Assembly: GCF_020381325.1 (NCBI RefSeq) | Contig: NZ_JAGSPI010000009.1 | Coordinates: 62,001 to 126,000, forward strand | Reading direction: 5' to 3' | DNA from: Providencia vermicola | GTDB taxonomy: Bacteria; Pseudomonadota; Gammaproteobacteria; Enterobacterales; Enterobacteriaceae | Length of the DNA stretch: 64,000 nucleotides | Shown: piece by piece, positions 8,802 through 17,050 of the stretch | Layout: each line of letters begins with the position of its first letter | Numbering within the stretch: position 1 is the first letter of the stretch | Position numbers and translations under genes: made by a program | Notes under the pieces: generated by a model | Databases searched by the model: none | Told to the model about the DNA's origin: nothing | The model's input: the letters and a program-made list of their open reading frames with translations, nothing else

Positions 8802-8827
8802 AAAAGCACCTGAAAAGGTGCTTTTTT
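8802..8827. terminator. bidirectional terminator between creA and arcA
   Basis: AAAAGCACC (8802-8810) pairs with GGTGCTTTT (8817-8825). There is a T-run on the plus strand and an equal A-run for the minus strand. It lies between two convergent genes. Confidence 0.9.
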
Positions 8828-8850
8828 ACGTCGAAAAATTAGAGTGCTAA

Positions 8851-9567
8851 TTATTCGTCTAAATCACCACAGAAACGATAGCCTTCACCGTGAATAGTCG
8901 CGATGATTTCTGGCGTGTCTGGTGTCGATTCAAAGTGTTTACGGATACGACGGATAGTTACGTCAACCGTTCTGTCGTGTGGTTTTAATTCACGACCAGT
9001 CATTTTCTTCAGTAAATCCGCACGGGTTTGAATTTTGCCCGGATTCTCACAGAAATGCAGCATCGCACGGAATTCACTACGTGGTAATTTGTAGTGTTCA
9101 CCAGCAGGGCTGACTAATGAACGGCTGTTAATGTCCAATTCCCAACCATTGAATTTATAGCTTTCAACGAGGCGGCGTTCTTCAGAACCCCCTGCTAAAT
9201 TCATGGTACGAGATAACAAGTTACGCGCACGAATGGTCAGTTCGCGTGGGTTAAATGGTTTGGTGATATAATCATCAGCGCCGATTTCGAGGCCAAGGAT
9301 TTTATCAACTTCGTTATCACGGCCTGTTAGGAACATTAAAGCGATGCTTTCTTGTTCGCGTAACTCACGCGCCAATAATAAACCGTTTTTACCTGGTAAG
9401 TTAATATCCATGATGACTAAATTGATATCATGTTCAGAGAGAATGTTATTCATCTCCTCGCCATCAGTTGCCTCATGAACCACATAGCCTTCCGCTTCAA
9501 AGATACTTTTCAGCGTATTGCGTGTGACAATCTCATCTTCAACAATCAAAATGTGTGGGGTCTGCAT
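8851..9567 (-). CDS. arcA: two-component response regulator ArcA
   Basis: The response regulator of the Arc system, which represses respiratory genes under oxygen limitation after phosphorylation by ArcB. It has 238 residues. The receiver domain (1-120) has the acidic pair in VEDE, the phospho-acceptor aspartate in [13 protein letters not shown] and the lysine in [10 protein letters not shown]. The OmpR/PhoB-type winged helix (about 135-235) carries [16 protein letters not shown] and [11 protein letters not shown]. The upstream 1 kb contains a perfect FNR box, consistent with the known anaerobic activation of arcA by FNR. Confidence 0.97.
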   Translation of the reverse strand: MQTPHILIVEDEIVTRNTLKSIFEAEGYVVHEATDGEEMNNILSEHDINLVIMDINLPGKNGLLLARELREQESIALMFLTGRDNEVDKILGLEIGADDYITKPFNPRELTIRARNLLSRTMNLAGGSEERRLVESYKFNGWELDINSRSLVSPAGEHYKLPRSEFRAMLHFCENPGKIQTRADLLKKMTGRELKPHDRTVDVTIRRIRKHFESTPDTPEIIATIHGEGYRFCGDLDE

Positions 9568-10551
9568 AGTTGCTACCTAAGTATTAAAATAAAAATACTG
9601 AACTCACAAGCCGTTTCCAGTTAGGTGGTTATTGATATTGTTCTCTGGAAAAACACGTTTATGAGTATAAATTTGTTTTGAAATTCAACAGTGACTTTAT
9701 GTTGCCGTTTCTAGCAATTGACTCTAAAAGTGAATCAAAATATAAGCACTCTCCCAATATTGGGCTGTTAACAGCAATATAACAGCTAATACTGCATTTA
9801 CCACCTAAAAAACTAACTTTTGTTGATACATATCAAAATCAATTGTAGCACGTTAACAAAAATTGTTAGGGAGATAATTATATAAATTAACTTGTGGTTT
9901 AGATATCAGATAGGAGCTTAAAATTGCAGGAGCTAATGAGAAGGATTCCTGTTGGGGGTTGATATTAAAGCATTAAGTTTTTAGCGCGCTAAATATACCA
10001 TAATTAATAATGCTCAATTTGTGACCGGGTTCGAATTCTAGAGGGTTATTTGCATTGCCAGAAAACGGCTTTGGAGAATCAGTGATAGCGGGAAAATAAA
10101 ATAAAAACACCTATCTTAGGTTTTTATGGTGTTTAGTTTGGAAAGCCTTTTATTTTATTTTAGTTAATTGGCTTTTTTTACAATTAAGAAACATATTACT
10201 CAGTATTTTTGTTGGATAGATACCAATAAAATCATATTGATAGGTAAAAATACTTAGTTCTGGGTAGGTGATTTTACTTGGGAAGACAAAATCAAAACAA
10301 CAATGAATTTTTTGTTTTTAGAGATGTACATCGCTCACAGTAAAGTCAGGGTACGTGTTATTTTTGGTTATTTAATGACCTGTTTTGAATTAAAATTTTC
10401 AAAAAGATATTAAGCTGGTAATTTTGTATTTTATGGTGCTAAAAACTGTATTTTTTACATTTGCTCTGTTTTTATTCAAGGTTTGGCTCTTTTTATAGAT
10501 AATTTTTAATCAAAAAAAAGCAATTTTAGCCATGTGTTTTTACAAATAAAT
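9568..10551. other. 1-kb non-coding stretch between arcA and thr
   Basis: I see no convincing gene here; the only open frames are short and lack ribosome sites. It holds the FNR box at 9823-9836, a perfect 14-base palindrome TTTAGCGCGCTAAA at 9980-9993, two GTTA half-sites (9852, 9865) of the kind ArcA can bind, and a weak hairpin with a T-run (AAAGCC...GGCTTTTTTT, about 10142-10178). The small genes found between arcA and thrL in E. coli were not recognised. arcA transcripts probably start within its left half. Confidence 0.6.
9823..9836. promoter_or_regulatory. FNR box upstream of arcA
   Basis: TTGATACATATCAA is an exact match to the FNR consensus TTGAT-N4-ATCAA. It lies about 255 bases upstream of the arcA start codon, a distance compatible with the far-upstream arcA promoters known in E. 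coli. Anaerobic activation of arcA is the expected effect. Confidence 0.75.
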
Positions 10552-10586
10552 TTGACAATTTATAGCAATTGCTTTAACCGTATAGG
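10552..10586 (+). promoter_or_regulatory. thr operon promoter region
   Basis: TTGACA (10552-10557) is followed by CTTTAACCGTATAGG (10572-10586). The same blocks, with nearly the same spacing, occur in the E. coli thr promoter (TTGACT ... CTTTAACCAATATAGG). By alignment transcription should start near 10588. The exact -10 hexamer is not obvious. Confidence 0.7.
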
Positions 10587-10623
10587 AAGAAACCTAATGG
10601 ATTTAATGAGACAGACAGAATTT

Positions 10624-10692
10624 ATGCGTAATATCAGCCTGACTATTATTATTACCACCACCACCGTAACCACAGGAAACGGGGCGGGCTGA
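10624..10692 (+). CDS. thrL: thr operon leader peptide ThrL
   Basis: A 22-residue leader peptide rich in the regulatory amino acids: after MRNISL come eleven codons, seven for threonine and three for isoleucine, then GNGAG and TGA. The ending TTGNGAG is the same as in E. coli ThrL. Ribosome stalling at these codons, when Thr-tRNA or Ile-tRNA is scarce, prevents formation of the terminator at 10719-10751. Two ATGs upstream (10597 and 10606) are in the same frame. The first has AGGAAG seven bases before it, but the predicted transcript starts at about that point, so the shorter form is preferred. Confidence 0.9.
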   Translation: MRNISLTIIITTTTVTTGNGAG

Positions 10693-10718
10693 CGCATCCA
10701 AAAAATAAAAATGAAAAA

Positions 10719-10751
10719 GCCCGCATCCCTACCAGATGCGGGCTTTTTTTT
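10719..10751 (+). terminator. thr attenuator terminator
   Basis: GCCCGCATC (10719-10727) pairs with GATGCGGGC (10735-10743) around a 7-base loop, followed by eight T residues. It lies between thrL and thrA. The upstream GGGGCGGGCTGACGCATCC at the end of thrL can pair alternatively and serve as antiterminator. Confidence 0.92.
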
Positions 10752-10776
10752 GGTGTTAATTCAGGAGAGAAATACC

Positions 10777-13236
10777 ATGCGTGTGCTTAAATTTGGCGGT
10801 ACTTCGGTTGCGAATGATGAACGAGTACTGAATGTTGCTGACATTGCTGAAAGTAAATTAGCAGATGGGCAAGTGGCTCTGGTGTTGTCAGCACCAGCAA
10901 AAATCACAAACCATCTCGTTGCAATGATTGATAAAACGGTTGCAGGTCAGGATGTCATCACGCATGTGAATGATGCCGAAATGATTTTTGCTAGCTTGTT
11001 AAAAGGATTGAAAGAAAAACAGCCTGGTTTTGAATATGACAGGTTGAAAAAACTCACTGAACAAGAATTCGCGCAAATCAAACAAGTACTGCATGGTATT
11101 ACTCTTCTCGGTCAATGTCCTGATAGCATTAACGCATCAATTATTTGTCGTGGTGAAAAACTGTCAATTGCCATTATGGAGTCCGTTTTAAAAGCTCGGG
11201 GTCATAACGTCACGGTAATCAACCCTGTCGAAAGTTTATTAGCCAAGGGGCACTACCTCGAGTCTACAGTTGATATTAATGAGTCAACAAAGCGTATTGC
11301 TGATCTGAATATCCCCAAAGACCACTTTGTGTTAATGGCAGGGTTCACTGCAGGTAATGAGAAAGGGGAGTTAGTCGTTTTAGGGCGTAACGGTTCTGAC
11401 TATTCAGCAGCCGTATTAGCAGCCTGTCTACGCGCAGATTGTTGTGAAATCTGGACTGATGTTGATGGTGTTTATACCTGTGACCCACGTCTTGTACCAG
11501 ATGCCCGTTTATTGAAAGGGATGTCGTACCAAGAAGCCATGGAGCTTTCTTATTTCGGTGCTAAAGTTCTTCATCCTCGAACAATTGCCCCAATTGCCCA
11601 GTTCCAAATCCCTTGCCTAATCAAAAACACCACTAACTTAAGCGCTCCTGGCACCCTAATTGGTGACGGTCAAACAGATGACAGCACACCAGTAAAAGGC
11701 ATTACTAACCTGAACAATATGGCGATGATCAACGTTTCAGGGCCTGGAATGAAAGGGATGGTAGGGATGGCCGCACGTATTTTCTCAGTGATGTCTCGCA
11801 AGGGGATCTCTGTCGTGCTAATCACTCAATCGTCGTCTGAATACAGTATTAGCTTCTGTGTGCCCCAAGGTGAATTACAGCGTGCACGTGCAGCTCTTGA
11901 AGAAGAGTTCTATCTAGAACTTAAAGATGGCGTATTAGACCCACTGGATGTGATGGAGCAACTGGCGATCATCTCCGTTGTTGGTGATGGCATGCGCACA
12001 TTAAAAGGTATCTCAGCGCGTTTCTTCTCGGCATTGACCCGCGGTAATATCAACATAGTAGCAATCGCTCAAGGTTCGTCTGAACGCTCTATTTCTGCGG
12101 TGATTGCAAATGAGTCAGCGACAACAGCGGTTCGTCTCTGTCACCAAATGCTGTTTAATGCAGAACAAGTGATTGAAGCATTCATCGTTGGTGTTGGCGG
12201 TGTGGGTAACGCATTGATTGAACAAATTCATCGCCAACAGCAATGGTTGAAGCAAAAACACATCGATCTGCGTGTTTGCGGTATTGCTAACTCGCGCGCG
12301 ATGTTGACCAATATGCAAGGCATTGATCTTGATAATTGGAAAGACGAATTAGCGCAAGCGAAAGAACCGTTTAGTTTAAGCCGTTTGATCCGTTTAGAAC
12401 GTGAATATCATTTCTTAAACCCAGTGATCATCGATTGTACGTCTAACCAAGAAATTGCTGAACAATATGTGAACTTCTTAAAAGATGGCTTTAACGTGGT
12501 GACACCAAATAAGAAAGCAAACACGTTATCAATGGATTATTACCATCAATTACGTGCAGCAAGTGAAACGTCAAAGCGTAAGTTTTTATATGATACAAAC
12601 GTGGGAGCGGGTCTGCCAGTTATCGAAAACCTGCAAAATTTATTGAATGCAGGTGACGAACTGGTGCACTTTAGCGGTATCTTATCAGGTTCATTATCCT
12701 TTATTTTCGGTAAGTTAGATGAAGGTATGTCATTATCTGAAGCAACAACCTTGGCGAAAGAAAAAGGTTTTACTGAGCCAGATCCTCGTGATGATTTATC
12801 AGGGATGGATGTTGCGCGTAAATTATTAATTTTAGCCCGTGAAGCAGGTTATAAATTAGAGTTACAAGATATTGAAATTGAAGCCGTTCTCCCAGCTGAT
12901 TTTGACAGCTCAGGCCCAGTTCCTGAGTTTATGGCGCGTTTACCGCAACTCGATGCGCAATTTGCTGAACGCATAAAAGCCGCAGAAGCGGAACAAAAAG
13001 TGTTACGCTATGTTGGATTGATAGAAGAAGGGCGCTGCCAAGTTAAGATTGTTGCAGTGGATGGTAATGACCCGCTCTTTAAAGTCAAAAATGGCGAAAA
13101 CGCATTGGCTTTCTATACACGCTATTACCAACCAATTCCTTTAGTATTAAGAGGTTATGGTGCGGGTAATGATGTTACAGCAGCGGGTGTATTTGCAGAT
13201 ATGTTACGTACTCTGTCATGGAAATTGGGAGTTTAA
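10777..13236 (+). CDS. thrA: bifunctional aspartate kinase I / homoserine dehydrogenase I
   Basis: Catalyses the first and third steps from aspartate to threonine and is normally feedback-inhibited by threonine. The kinase domain opens [13 protein letters not shown] and has [21 protein letters not shown]. Two ACT-type regulatory segments follow at about 315-460 ([25 protein letters not shown] and the later [21 protein letters not shown]). The homoserine dehydrogenase domain starts near residue 463 with [15 protein letters not shown] (NAD(P) binding). The product is 819 residues; E. coli ThrA has 820. The ATG at 10777, with AGGAGAG upstream, is the start; an open frame from 10711 runs through the attenuator and is not the gene. 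Confidence 0.98.
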   Translation: MRVLKFGGTSVANDERVLNVADIAESKLADGQVALVLSAPAKITNHLVAMIDKTVAGQDVITHVNDAEMIFASLLKGLKEKQPGFEYDRLKKLTEQEFAQIKQVLHGITLLGQCPDSINASIICRGEKLSIAIMESVLKARGHNVTVINPVESLLAKGHYLESTVDINESTKRIADLNIPKDHFVLMAGFTAGNEKGELVVLGRNGSDYSAAVLAACLRADCCEIWTDVDGVYTCDPRLVPDARLLKGMSYQEAMELSYFGAKVLHPRTIAPIAQFQIPCLIKNTTNLSAPGTLIGDGQTDDSTPVKGITNLNNMAMINVSGPGMKGMVGMAARIFSVMSRKGISVVLITQSSSEYSISFCVPQGELQRARAALEEEFYLELKDGVLDPLDVMEQLAIISVVGDGMRTLKGISARFFSALTRGNINIVAIAQGSSERSISAVIANESATTAVRLCHQMLFNAEQVIEAFIVGVGGVGNALIEQIHRQQQWLKQKHIDLRVCGIANSRAMLTNMQGIDLDNWKDELAQAKEPFSLSRLIRLEREYHFLNPVIIDCTSNQEIAEQYVNFLKDGFNVVTPNKKANTLSMDYYHQLRAASETSKRKFLYDTNVGAGLPVIENLQNLLNAGDELVHFSGILSGSLSFIFGKLDEGMSLSEATTLAKEKGFTEPDPRDDLSGMDVARKLLILAREAGYKLELQDIEIEAVLPADFDSSGPVPEFMARLPQLDAQFAERIKAAEAEQKVLRYVGLIEEGRCQVKIVAVDGNDPLFKVKNGENALAFYTRYYQPIPLVLRGYGAGNDVTAAGVFADMLRTLSWKLGV

Positions 13237-13239
13237 TAA

Positions 13240-14169
13240 GTGATTAAAGTTTATGCACCTGCTTCAATTGGTAATGTTAGTGTTGGGTTTGATGTCCTTG
13301 GTGCGGCAGTATCACCCGCTGACGGCTCATTATTAGGCGATTGTGTGACTGTCGAAGCGGCAGAGACGTTTTCGTTAACAAATAAAGGCAAATTTGTTTC
13401 TAAGCTACCAAAGAAAAACGAGCACAATATCGTTTACCAATGTTGGCAGCTGTTTTGTGAGCGTTTGGGGAAAACCTTGAATGTGGCAATGACGCTGGAG
13501 AAAAACATGCCAATTGGCTCTGGCTTAGGTTCGAGCGCATGTTCTGTTGTTGCTGCACTGATGGCGCTGAATGAATTTGCGCAAAAGCCATTCGATGACA
13601 CTCAGCTGCTTGGCATGATGGGAGAATTGGAAGGGCGTATTTCAGGTAGTGTGCATTACGATAACGTCGCACCGTGTTTCCTTGGTGGATTACAGCTGAT
13701 TATCGAGCAAAATGGTATTATTTCCCAACCTGTACCAGCATTTGAAAATTGGTATTGGGTAATGGCGTACCCAGGAATTAAAGTCTCGACAGCTGAAGCG
13801 CGTGCTATCTTACCAAACAGCTATCCGCGTCATGATATTGTTAATCATGGGCGTTATCTTTCGGGCTTTATTCACGCTTGTCATACTCAACAGCCATTAT
13901 TGGCGGCGACGATGATCCAAGACGTTGTCGCAGAGCCATACCGTACACAATTGCTGCCTGGCTTTGCTGAGGCTCGTCAAAATGCTAAAGAAATTGGCGC
14001 ATTAGCTTGTGGGATCTCTGGCTCAGGGCCAACATTATTTGCCATTTGCGATGACAAACTCATCGCTGAAAAAATGGCTGCGTATTTGCAACAACATTAT
14101 ATTCAGAATGATGAAGGCTTTGTGCATATCTGCCGTTTAGATCTCGCCGGGGCAAGGACAATAGGGTAA
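13240..14169 (+). CDS. thrB: homoserine kinase
   Basis: Phosphorylates homoserine to O-phosphohomoserine. It is a GHMP-family kinase of 309 residues with the ATP loop [18 protein letters not shown] at about residues 88-105 and the C-terminal glycine motif [12 protein letters not shown]. The N-terminal [18 protein letters not shown] is diagnostic. The start is GTG, three bases after the thrA stop, so translation is probably coupled to thrA. Confidence 0.98.
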   Translation: MIKVYAPASIGNVSVGFDVLGAAVSPADGSLLGDCVTVEAAETFSLTNKGKFVSKLPKKNEHNIVYQCWQLFCERLGKTLNVAMTLEKNMPIGSGLGSSACSVVAALMALNEFAQKPFDDTQLLGMMGELEGRISGSVHYDNVAPCFLGGLQLIIEQNGIISQPVPAFENWYWVMAYPGIKVSTAEARAILPNSYPRHDIVNHGRYLSGFIHACHTQQPLLAATMIQDVVAEPYRTQLLPGFAEARQNAKEIGALACGISGSGPTLFAICDDKLIAEKMAAYLQQHYIQNDEGFVHICRLDLAGARTIG

Positions 14170-14172
14170 ACA

Positions 14173-15468
14173 ATGAAACTGTATAATTTAAAAGATAACA
14201 ACGAACAAGTCAGCTTTGCGCAAGCCGTCAAGCAAGGTTTAGGCAAGCAACAAGGTCTGTTTTTCCCACAAGATTTGCCAGAATTTAGCACTGCAGAAAT
14301 CGACGAATTATTAAAATTAGATTTCGTTACGCGCAGTAGCAAAATTCTGAGCGCATTTATTGGTGATGAAATTCCAGAAACAGAGCTTGCGGCGCGTGTC
14401 AAAACGGCATTTGCTTTCCCTGCACCAGTTTCTAAAGTAGAAGATGACGTAGCAACCCTAGAGCTATACCACGGGCCAACATTGGCATTTAAGGACTTTG
14501 GTGGACGCTTTATGGCGCAGGCTCTGGGACAAGTTGCAGGTGAGCAACCTGTGACTATTTTAACCGCAACGTCTGGTGATACAGGTGCGGCAGTGGCGCA
14601 TGCTTTCTATCGTTTAAATAACGTTCAAGTGGTCATCCTCTATCCAGAAGGTAAAATTAGCCCGCTGCAAGAAAAACTGTTCTGTACGCTGGGTGAAAAT
14701 ATTCATACGGTGGCAATTAAAGACGATTTCGATGCATGCCAAGCATTAGTTAAACAATCGTTTGATGATGAAGAGTTGAAAAAAGCGTTATTTTTAAACT
14801 CTGCGAACTCGATCAATATCAGCCGCTTATTAGCGCAGATCTGTTATTATTTTGAAGCGGTTGCACAGATCCCAGCGGAAAAACGCGATCATTTAGTGAT
14901 CTCTGTTCCGAGCGGTAACTTTGGTGATTTAACCGCAGGTTTATTGGCAAAGTCCATGGGGTTACCTGTTAAACGTTTTATTGCGGCAACCAACGTGAAT
15001 GACACTGTTCCACGTTATTTAGTCGAAGGTGAGTGGAAACCGCATCAAACTGTGGCAACCTTGTCTAATGCGATGGATGTGAGCCAGCCAAATAACTGGC
15101 CACGTATTGAAGAACTCTTCCGCCGCAAAGGTTGGTCTTTGAAAGAACTTGGATTTGGTGCGGTTGATGATGAAGTGACAAAAGATACCGTTCGTGAATT
15201 GGATAAAAAAGGCTATCTGTCAGAACCTCATGCAGCGGTTGCTTACCGTGTGTTACGTGATCAACTCCAAGCGGGTGAATATGGCCTATTTTTAGGTACC
15301 GCACACCCAGCTAAATTCAAAGAAAGCGTTGAGGAGATCTTAAATAAACAGATCCCTTTACCAAAAGAATTAGCAGAGCGAGCCGATTTACCGCTGTTAT
15401 CTCATTTCTTACCATCTGATTTTGCAAAACTACGTGAATTTCTAATGAAATTAGCGCCTAAGCAATAA
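14173..15468 (+). CDS. thrC: threonine synthase
   Basis: A PLP enzyme (fold type II) that converts O-phosphohomoserine to threonine. It has 431 residues. The PLP lysine lies in GPTLAFKDFGGRFMAQ at about residue 107. The phosphate-binding glycine loop of the cofactor is SVPSGNFGDLTAG, and TATSGDTGAAVAHAF binds substrate. It starts three bases after thrB and completes the operon. A long hairpin at 15488-15526 follows. In E. coli yaaA comes soon after; here about 11.5 kb of accessory DNA intervenes. Confidence 0.98.
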   Translation: MKLYNLKDNNEQVSFAQAVKQGLGKQQGLFFPQDLPEFSTAEIDELLKLDFVTRSSKILSAFIGDEIPETELAARVKTAFAFPAPVSKVEDDVATLELYHGPTLAFKDFGGRFMAQALGQVAGEQPVTILTATSGDTGAAVAHAFYRLNNVQVVILYPEGKISPLQEKLFCTLGENIHTVAIKDDFDACQALVKQSFDDEELKKALFLNSANSINISRLLAQICYYFEAVAQIPAEKRDHLVISVPSGNFGDLTAGLLAKSMGLPVKRFIAATNVNDTVPRYLVEGEWKPHQTVATLSNAMDVSQPNNWPRIEELFRRKGWSLKELGFGAVDDEVTKDTVRELDKKGYLSEPHAAVAYRVLRDQLQAGEYGLFLGTAHPAKFKESVEEILNKQIPLPKELAERADLPLLSHFLPSDFAKLREFLMKLAPKQ

Positions 15469-15487
15469 TTTGATTTTCAAAACCTAT

Positions 15488-15526
15488 CAGAGTGGTGACA
15501 AACTTAATCGGTTTGTCATCACTCTG
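15488..15526. terminator. 16-bp hairpin after thrC
   Basis: CAGAGTGGTGACAAAC and GTTTGTCATCACTCTG pair with a single G-T wobble around a 7-base loop, 20 bases after the thrC stop. There is no T-run, so it may end or stabilise the transcript by another route. It lies between two converging units. Confidence 0.55.
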
Positions 15527-15567
15527 AAAGGAAGCCTAATTAGTTGATATTACAATAATATTATCAA

Positions 15568-16062
15568 TTAAATTGAGCTCCACCTATCATCACCATCTCG
15601 CCCATCTTTTCCATCTTTACCGCTATTTGGCCCTGAATCATCGCCTTTACCACTGTCACCACTTCCTGAGCCATCTCCACCATTCCCTCCATAGATACCA
15701 CCACTACCGCCATTGCCCCCGTTACCATTGCTTCCTGGTGCTGCATGCCCACCATGGTTCCCGTGACCTTGAACAGTATGGTTTCCACCGTCCTGTCCGT
15801 TATCTCCAGCCTCACGATGACTGCCGTTTGTACCATTTTGTCCACTATTCGAGGTATTTTCTTGATTAATCAATTGAAAAGCATTTTTTTTCTCGAGTAT
15901 TAGCCCACAATTGAATTGTGAGTGCGGATTAGTCATGGTGGTGGTAGTGGCTTCTTGAGATAAGCAATTAATCAATAGATTAAAGGAGTTAGTGGCGTGA
16001 CTAGTAATAGAGATACTCATTAATAATAGAGAGCAGAGCGATAGAGTTGATTGGTTATTCAT
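15568..16062 (-). CDS. exported Gly/Asn-rich protein with collagen-like end, function unknown
   Basis: I do not recognise a family. The frame gives 164 residues from ATG 16062, which has GGAGG five bases upstream; an ATG 12 bases earlier lacks such a site. A signal peptide (1-23, ending ITSHA) is followed by a short N-domain with two cysteines (C33, C52) that could form a disulfide. From about residue 72 the chain is low-complexity Gly/Asn/Asp/Ser. It holds a histidine cluster (H95, H100, H103, H106) and a collagen-like Gly-X-Y run near the end (GKDGKDGRDGDD). It has no membrane anchor or sorting signal. It lies 54 bases downstream of another small exported peptide, probably in one transcript. 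The metal-efflux context and the histidines suggest metal binding, but that is a guess. Confidence 0.7.
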   Translation of the reverse strand: MNNQSTLSLCSLLLMSISITSHATNSFNLLINCLSQEATTTTMTNPHSQFNCGLILEKKNAFQLINQENTSNSGQNGTNGSHREAGDNGQDGGNHTVQGHGNHGGHAAPGSNGNGGNGGSGGIYGGNGGDGSGSGDSGKGDDSGPNSGKDGKDGRDGDDRWSSI

Positions 16063-16116
16063 AAGCGCCTCCATTTCCCCCTTTAGACAAGGGGGAATTA
16101 TTGATTGGTATATTAA

Positions 16117-16266
16117 TTAATGGCTATTACCACCATTTCCACTATGATTCAGCCAGAGTTCAGATGTGACTAACGGCGGAGTCTCTAATAATGAGAGTAA
16201 AGATGATGTTGCAAAAGAGGAAATGGGGAAGAATAAAGATATAATTAAAATAGATATTTTATGCAT
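16117..16266 (-). CDS. 49-residue exported peptide, function unknown
   Basis: A short gene easily missed. It starts at ATG 16266, with AAGGA six bases upstream, and ends TAA at 16117. The first 18 or so residues (MHKISILIISLFFPISSFA) form a clear signal peptide. The mature part of about 30 residues is SSLLSLLETPPLVTSELW followed by LNHSGNGGNSH. This Asn/Gly/His tail resembles the low-complexity part of the protein encoded 54 bases downstream. Signal peptide, good ribosome site and co-directional neighbour make a real gene likely. It might also be a decayed relative of that neighbour. Confidence 0.6.
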   Translation of the reverse strand: MHKISILIISLFFPISSFATSSLLSLLETPPLVTSELWLNHSGNGGNSH

Positions 16267-16424
16267 ATAAAATCCTTGATTAAAATGAATTAAATAAACT
16301 GCATAAAAAAGTCTAATTTATTATTTGTAATGTTCAATAAAGTAATGAGTTAAATGGTCTATTAAATTTATTTACAGTAAATATAAAATGATAGTGTAAT
16401 GACTTCGGTGGGAATTAGATTTTT

Positions 16425-16454
16425 GCCATATTATTAAAGGGCATATAATATGGC
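16425..16454. other. 10-bp perfect hairpin after the repeat-protein gene
   Basis: GCCATATTAT (16425-16434) pairs with ATAATATGGC (16445-16454) around a 10-base loop. It lies 11 bases beyond the stop of the gene ending at 16466. The T-rich tail is on the plus strand, not the minus strand, so it is not a standard terminator for that gene. It may allow partial read-through to the two small genes further left. Confidence 0.5.
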
Positions 16455-16465
16455 TTTTATAAAAA

Positions 16466-16933
16466 TCAATTAATCGTTTTTAAGTGCTTTTTTATTTCAT
16501 TTTGAATATATTCAGATGAGCTATTTTTATTTAAATTCAGCATGACAATAGCTTTTTCATGTTCATTCATATCTGCAAACAAAGTTGCTGGCTTAGTTTG
16601 AATTTTTTTGAATTTTTTTGATTTTTCAACGTGGGATTGCATACTGTTTAGTATTGTAGGAGCCGTATTATTTTGGGTGAAACTTAAGGCAATGGCCGCT
16701 TTTTCATGGCTATCTAATTGGGAAAATGCCGTACTCATATGCGTATTTTTTTCAGTAGAAATACCCGCCAGGTTTAAATGTTGTTGGATTGCACGTTGGT
16801 TAGCCGCCGAACTATTATTTTCAACGAATGTTAATGCTGTTGCTGCATTTTTATGAGTATTTACGTCTGATTGTGCATTCGCTATATTATTGGTAGCAAC
16901 AATAAAACCTAATGCAATAATAATTTTTTTCAT
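16466..16933 (-). CDS. exported protein of three 49-residue repeats, probable CusR target
   Basis: I do not recognise a family. It has 155 residues with a signal peptide (1-20, ending NIANA). The mature part is three copies of one unit. The invariant histidines are H27/H52, H76/H101 and H125/H150: 25 residues apart within each unit and exactly 49 from unit to unit. The core pattern is D-x(3)-H-x-K-A-x(3)-L followed by an Asn/Ser-rich turn and, at the unit end, H-[LV] (for example DSHEKAAIALSFTQNN). The sequence looks alpha-helical and soluble. There are no cysteines. A near-perfect CusR box lies 83 bases upstream of its start, between it and cusS, so it should respond to copper or silver. A periplasmic metal-binding or stress role is inferred only. 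Confidence 0.8.
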   Translation of the reverse strand: MKKIIIALGFIVATNNIANAQSDVNTHKNAATALTFVENNSSAANQRAIQQHLNLAGISTEKNTHMSTAFSQLDSHEKAAIALSFTQNNTAPTILNSMQSHVEKSKKFKKIQTKPATLFADMNEHEKAIVMLNLNKNSSSEYIQNEIKKHLKTIN

Positions 16934-17015
16934 TATCTATCCTTATTTAATTAAACGAATCTCGAATTTCAATAAGGGCATAATAATAGATGCATGCTGT
17001 CTTAAGACTGACAGT

Positions 17016-17037
17016 AAAATGACAATATTGCCATTTT
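17016..17037. promoter_or_regulatory. CusR box upstream of the repeat-protein gene
   Basis: AAAATGACAA-TA-TTGCCATTTT differs at one base from the known CusR operator AAAATGACAA-N2-TTGTCATTTT. It lies between the cusS stop (17051) and the start of the exported repeat protein (16933). It therefore probably drives that gene, separately from the cusRS transcript. Confidence 0.8.
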
Positions 17038-17050
17038 ATCTTTTAACTGT

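Noticed and set aside
10711-10776. In-frame extension of thrA to an ATG at 10711
   Set aside because: It runs through the attenuator hairpin, and the aspartate kinase family begins at MRVLKFGG, which has its own ribosome site.
15573-15869. His/Tyr-rich frame on the plus strand, and a Met/Val/Gly-rich frame on the minus strand, over the Gly-rich gene
   Set aside because: Both are by-products of the GGN-type codon repeats of the real gene; neither has a signal peptide or ribosome site.
16380-16415. Third CusR box upstream of the 49-residue peptide gene
   Set aside because: AAAATGATAGTG followed by TAATGACTTC has the half-site flavour but no proper inverted arm.
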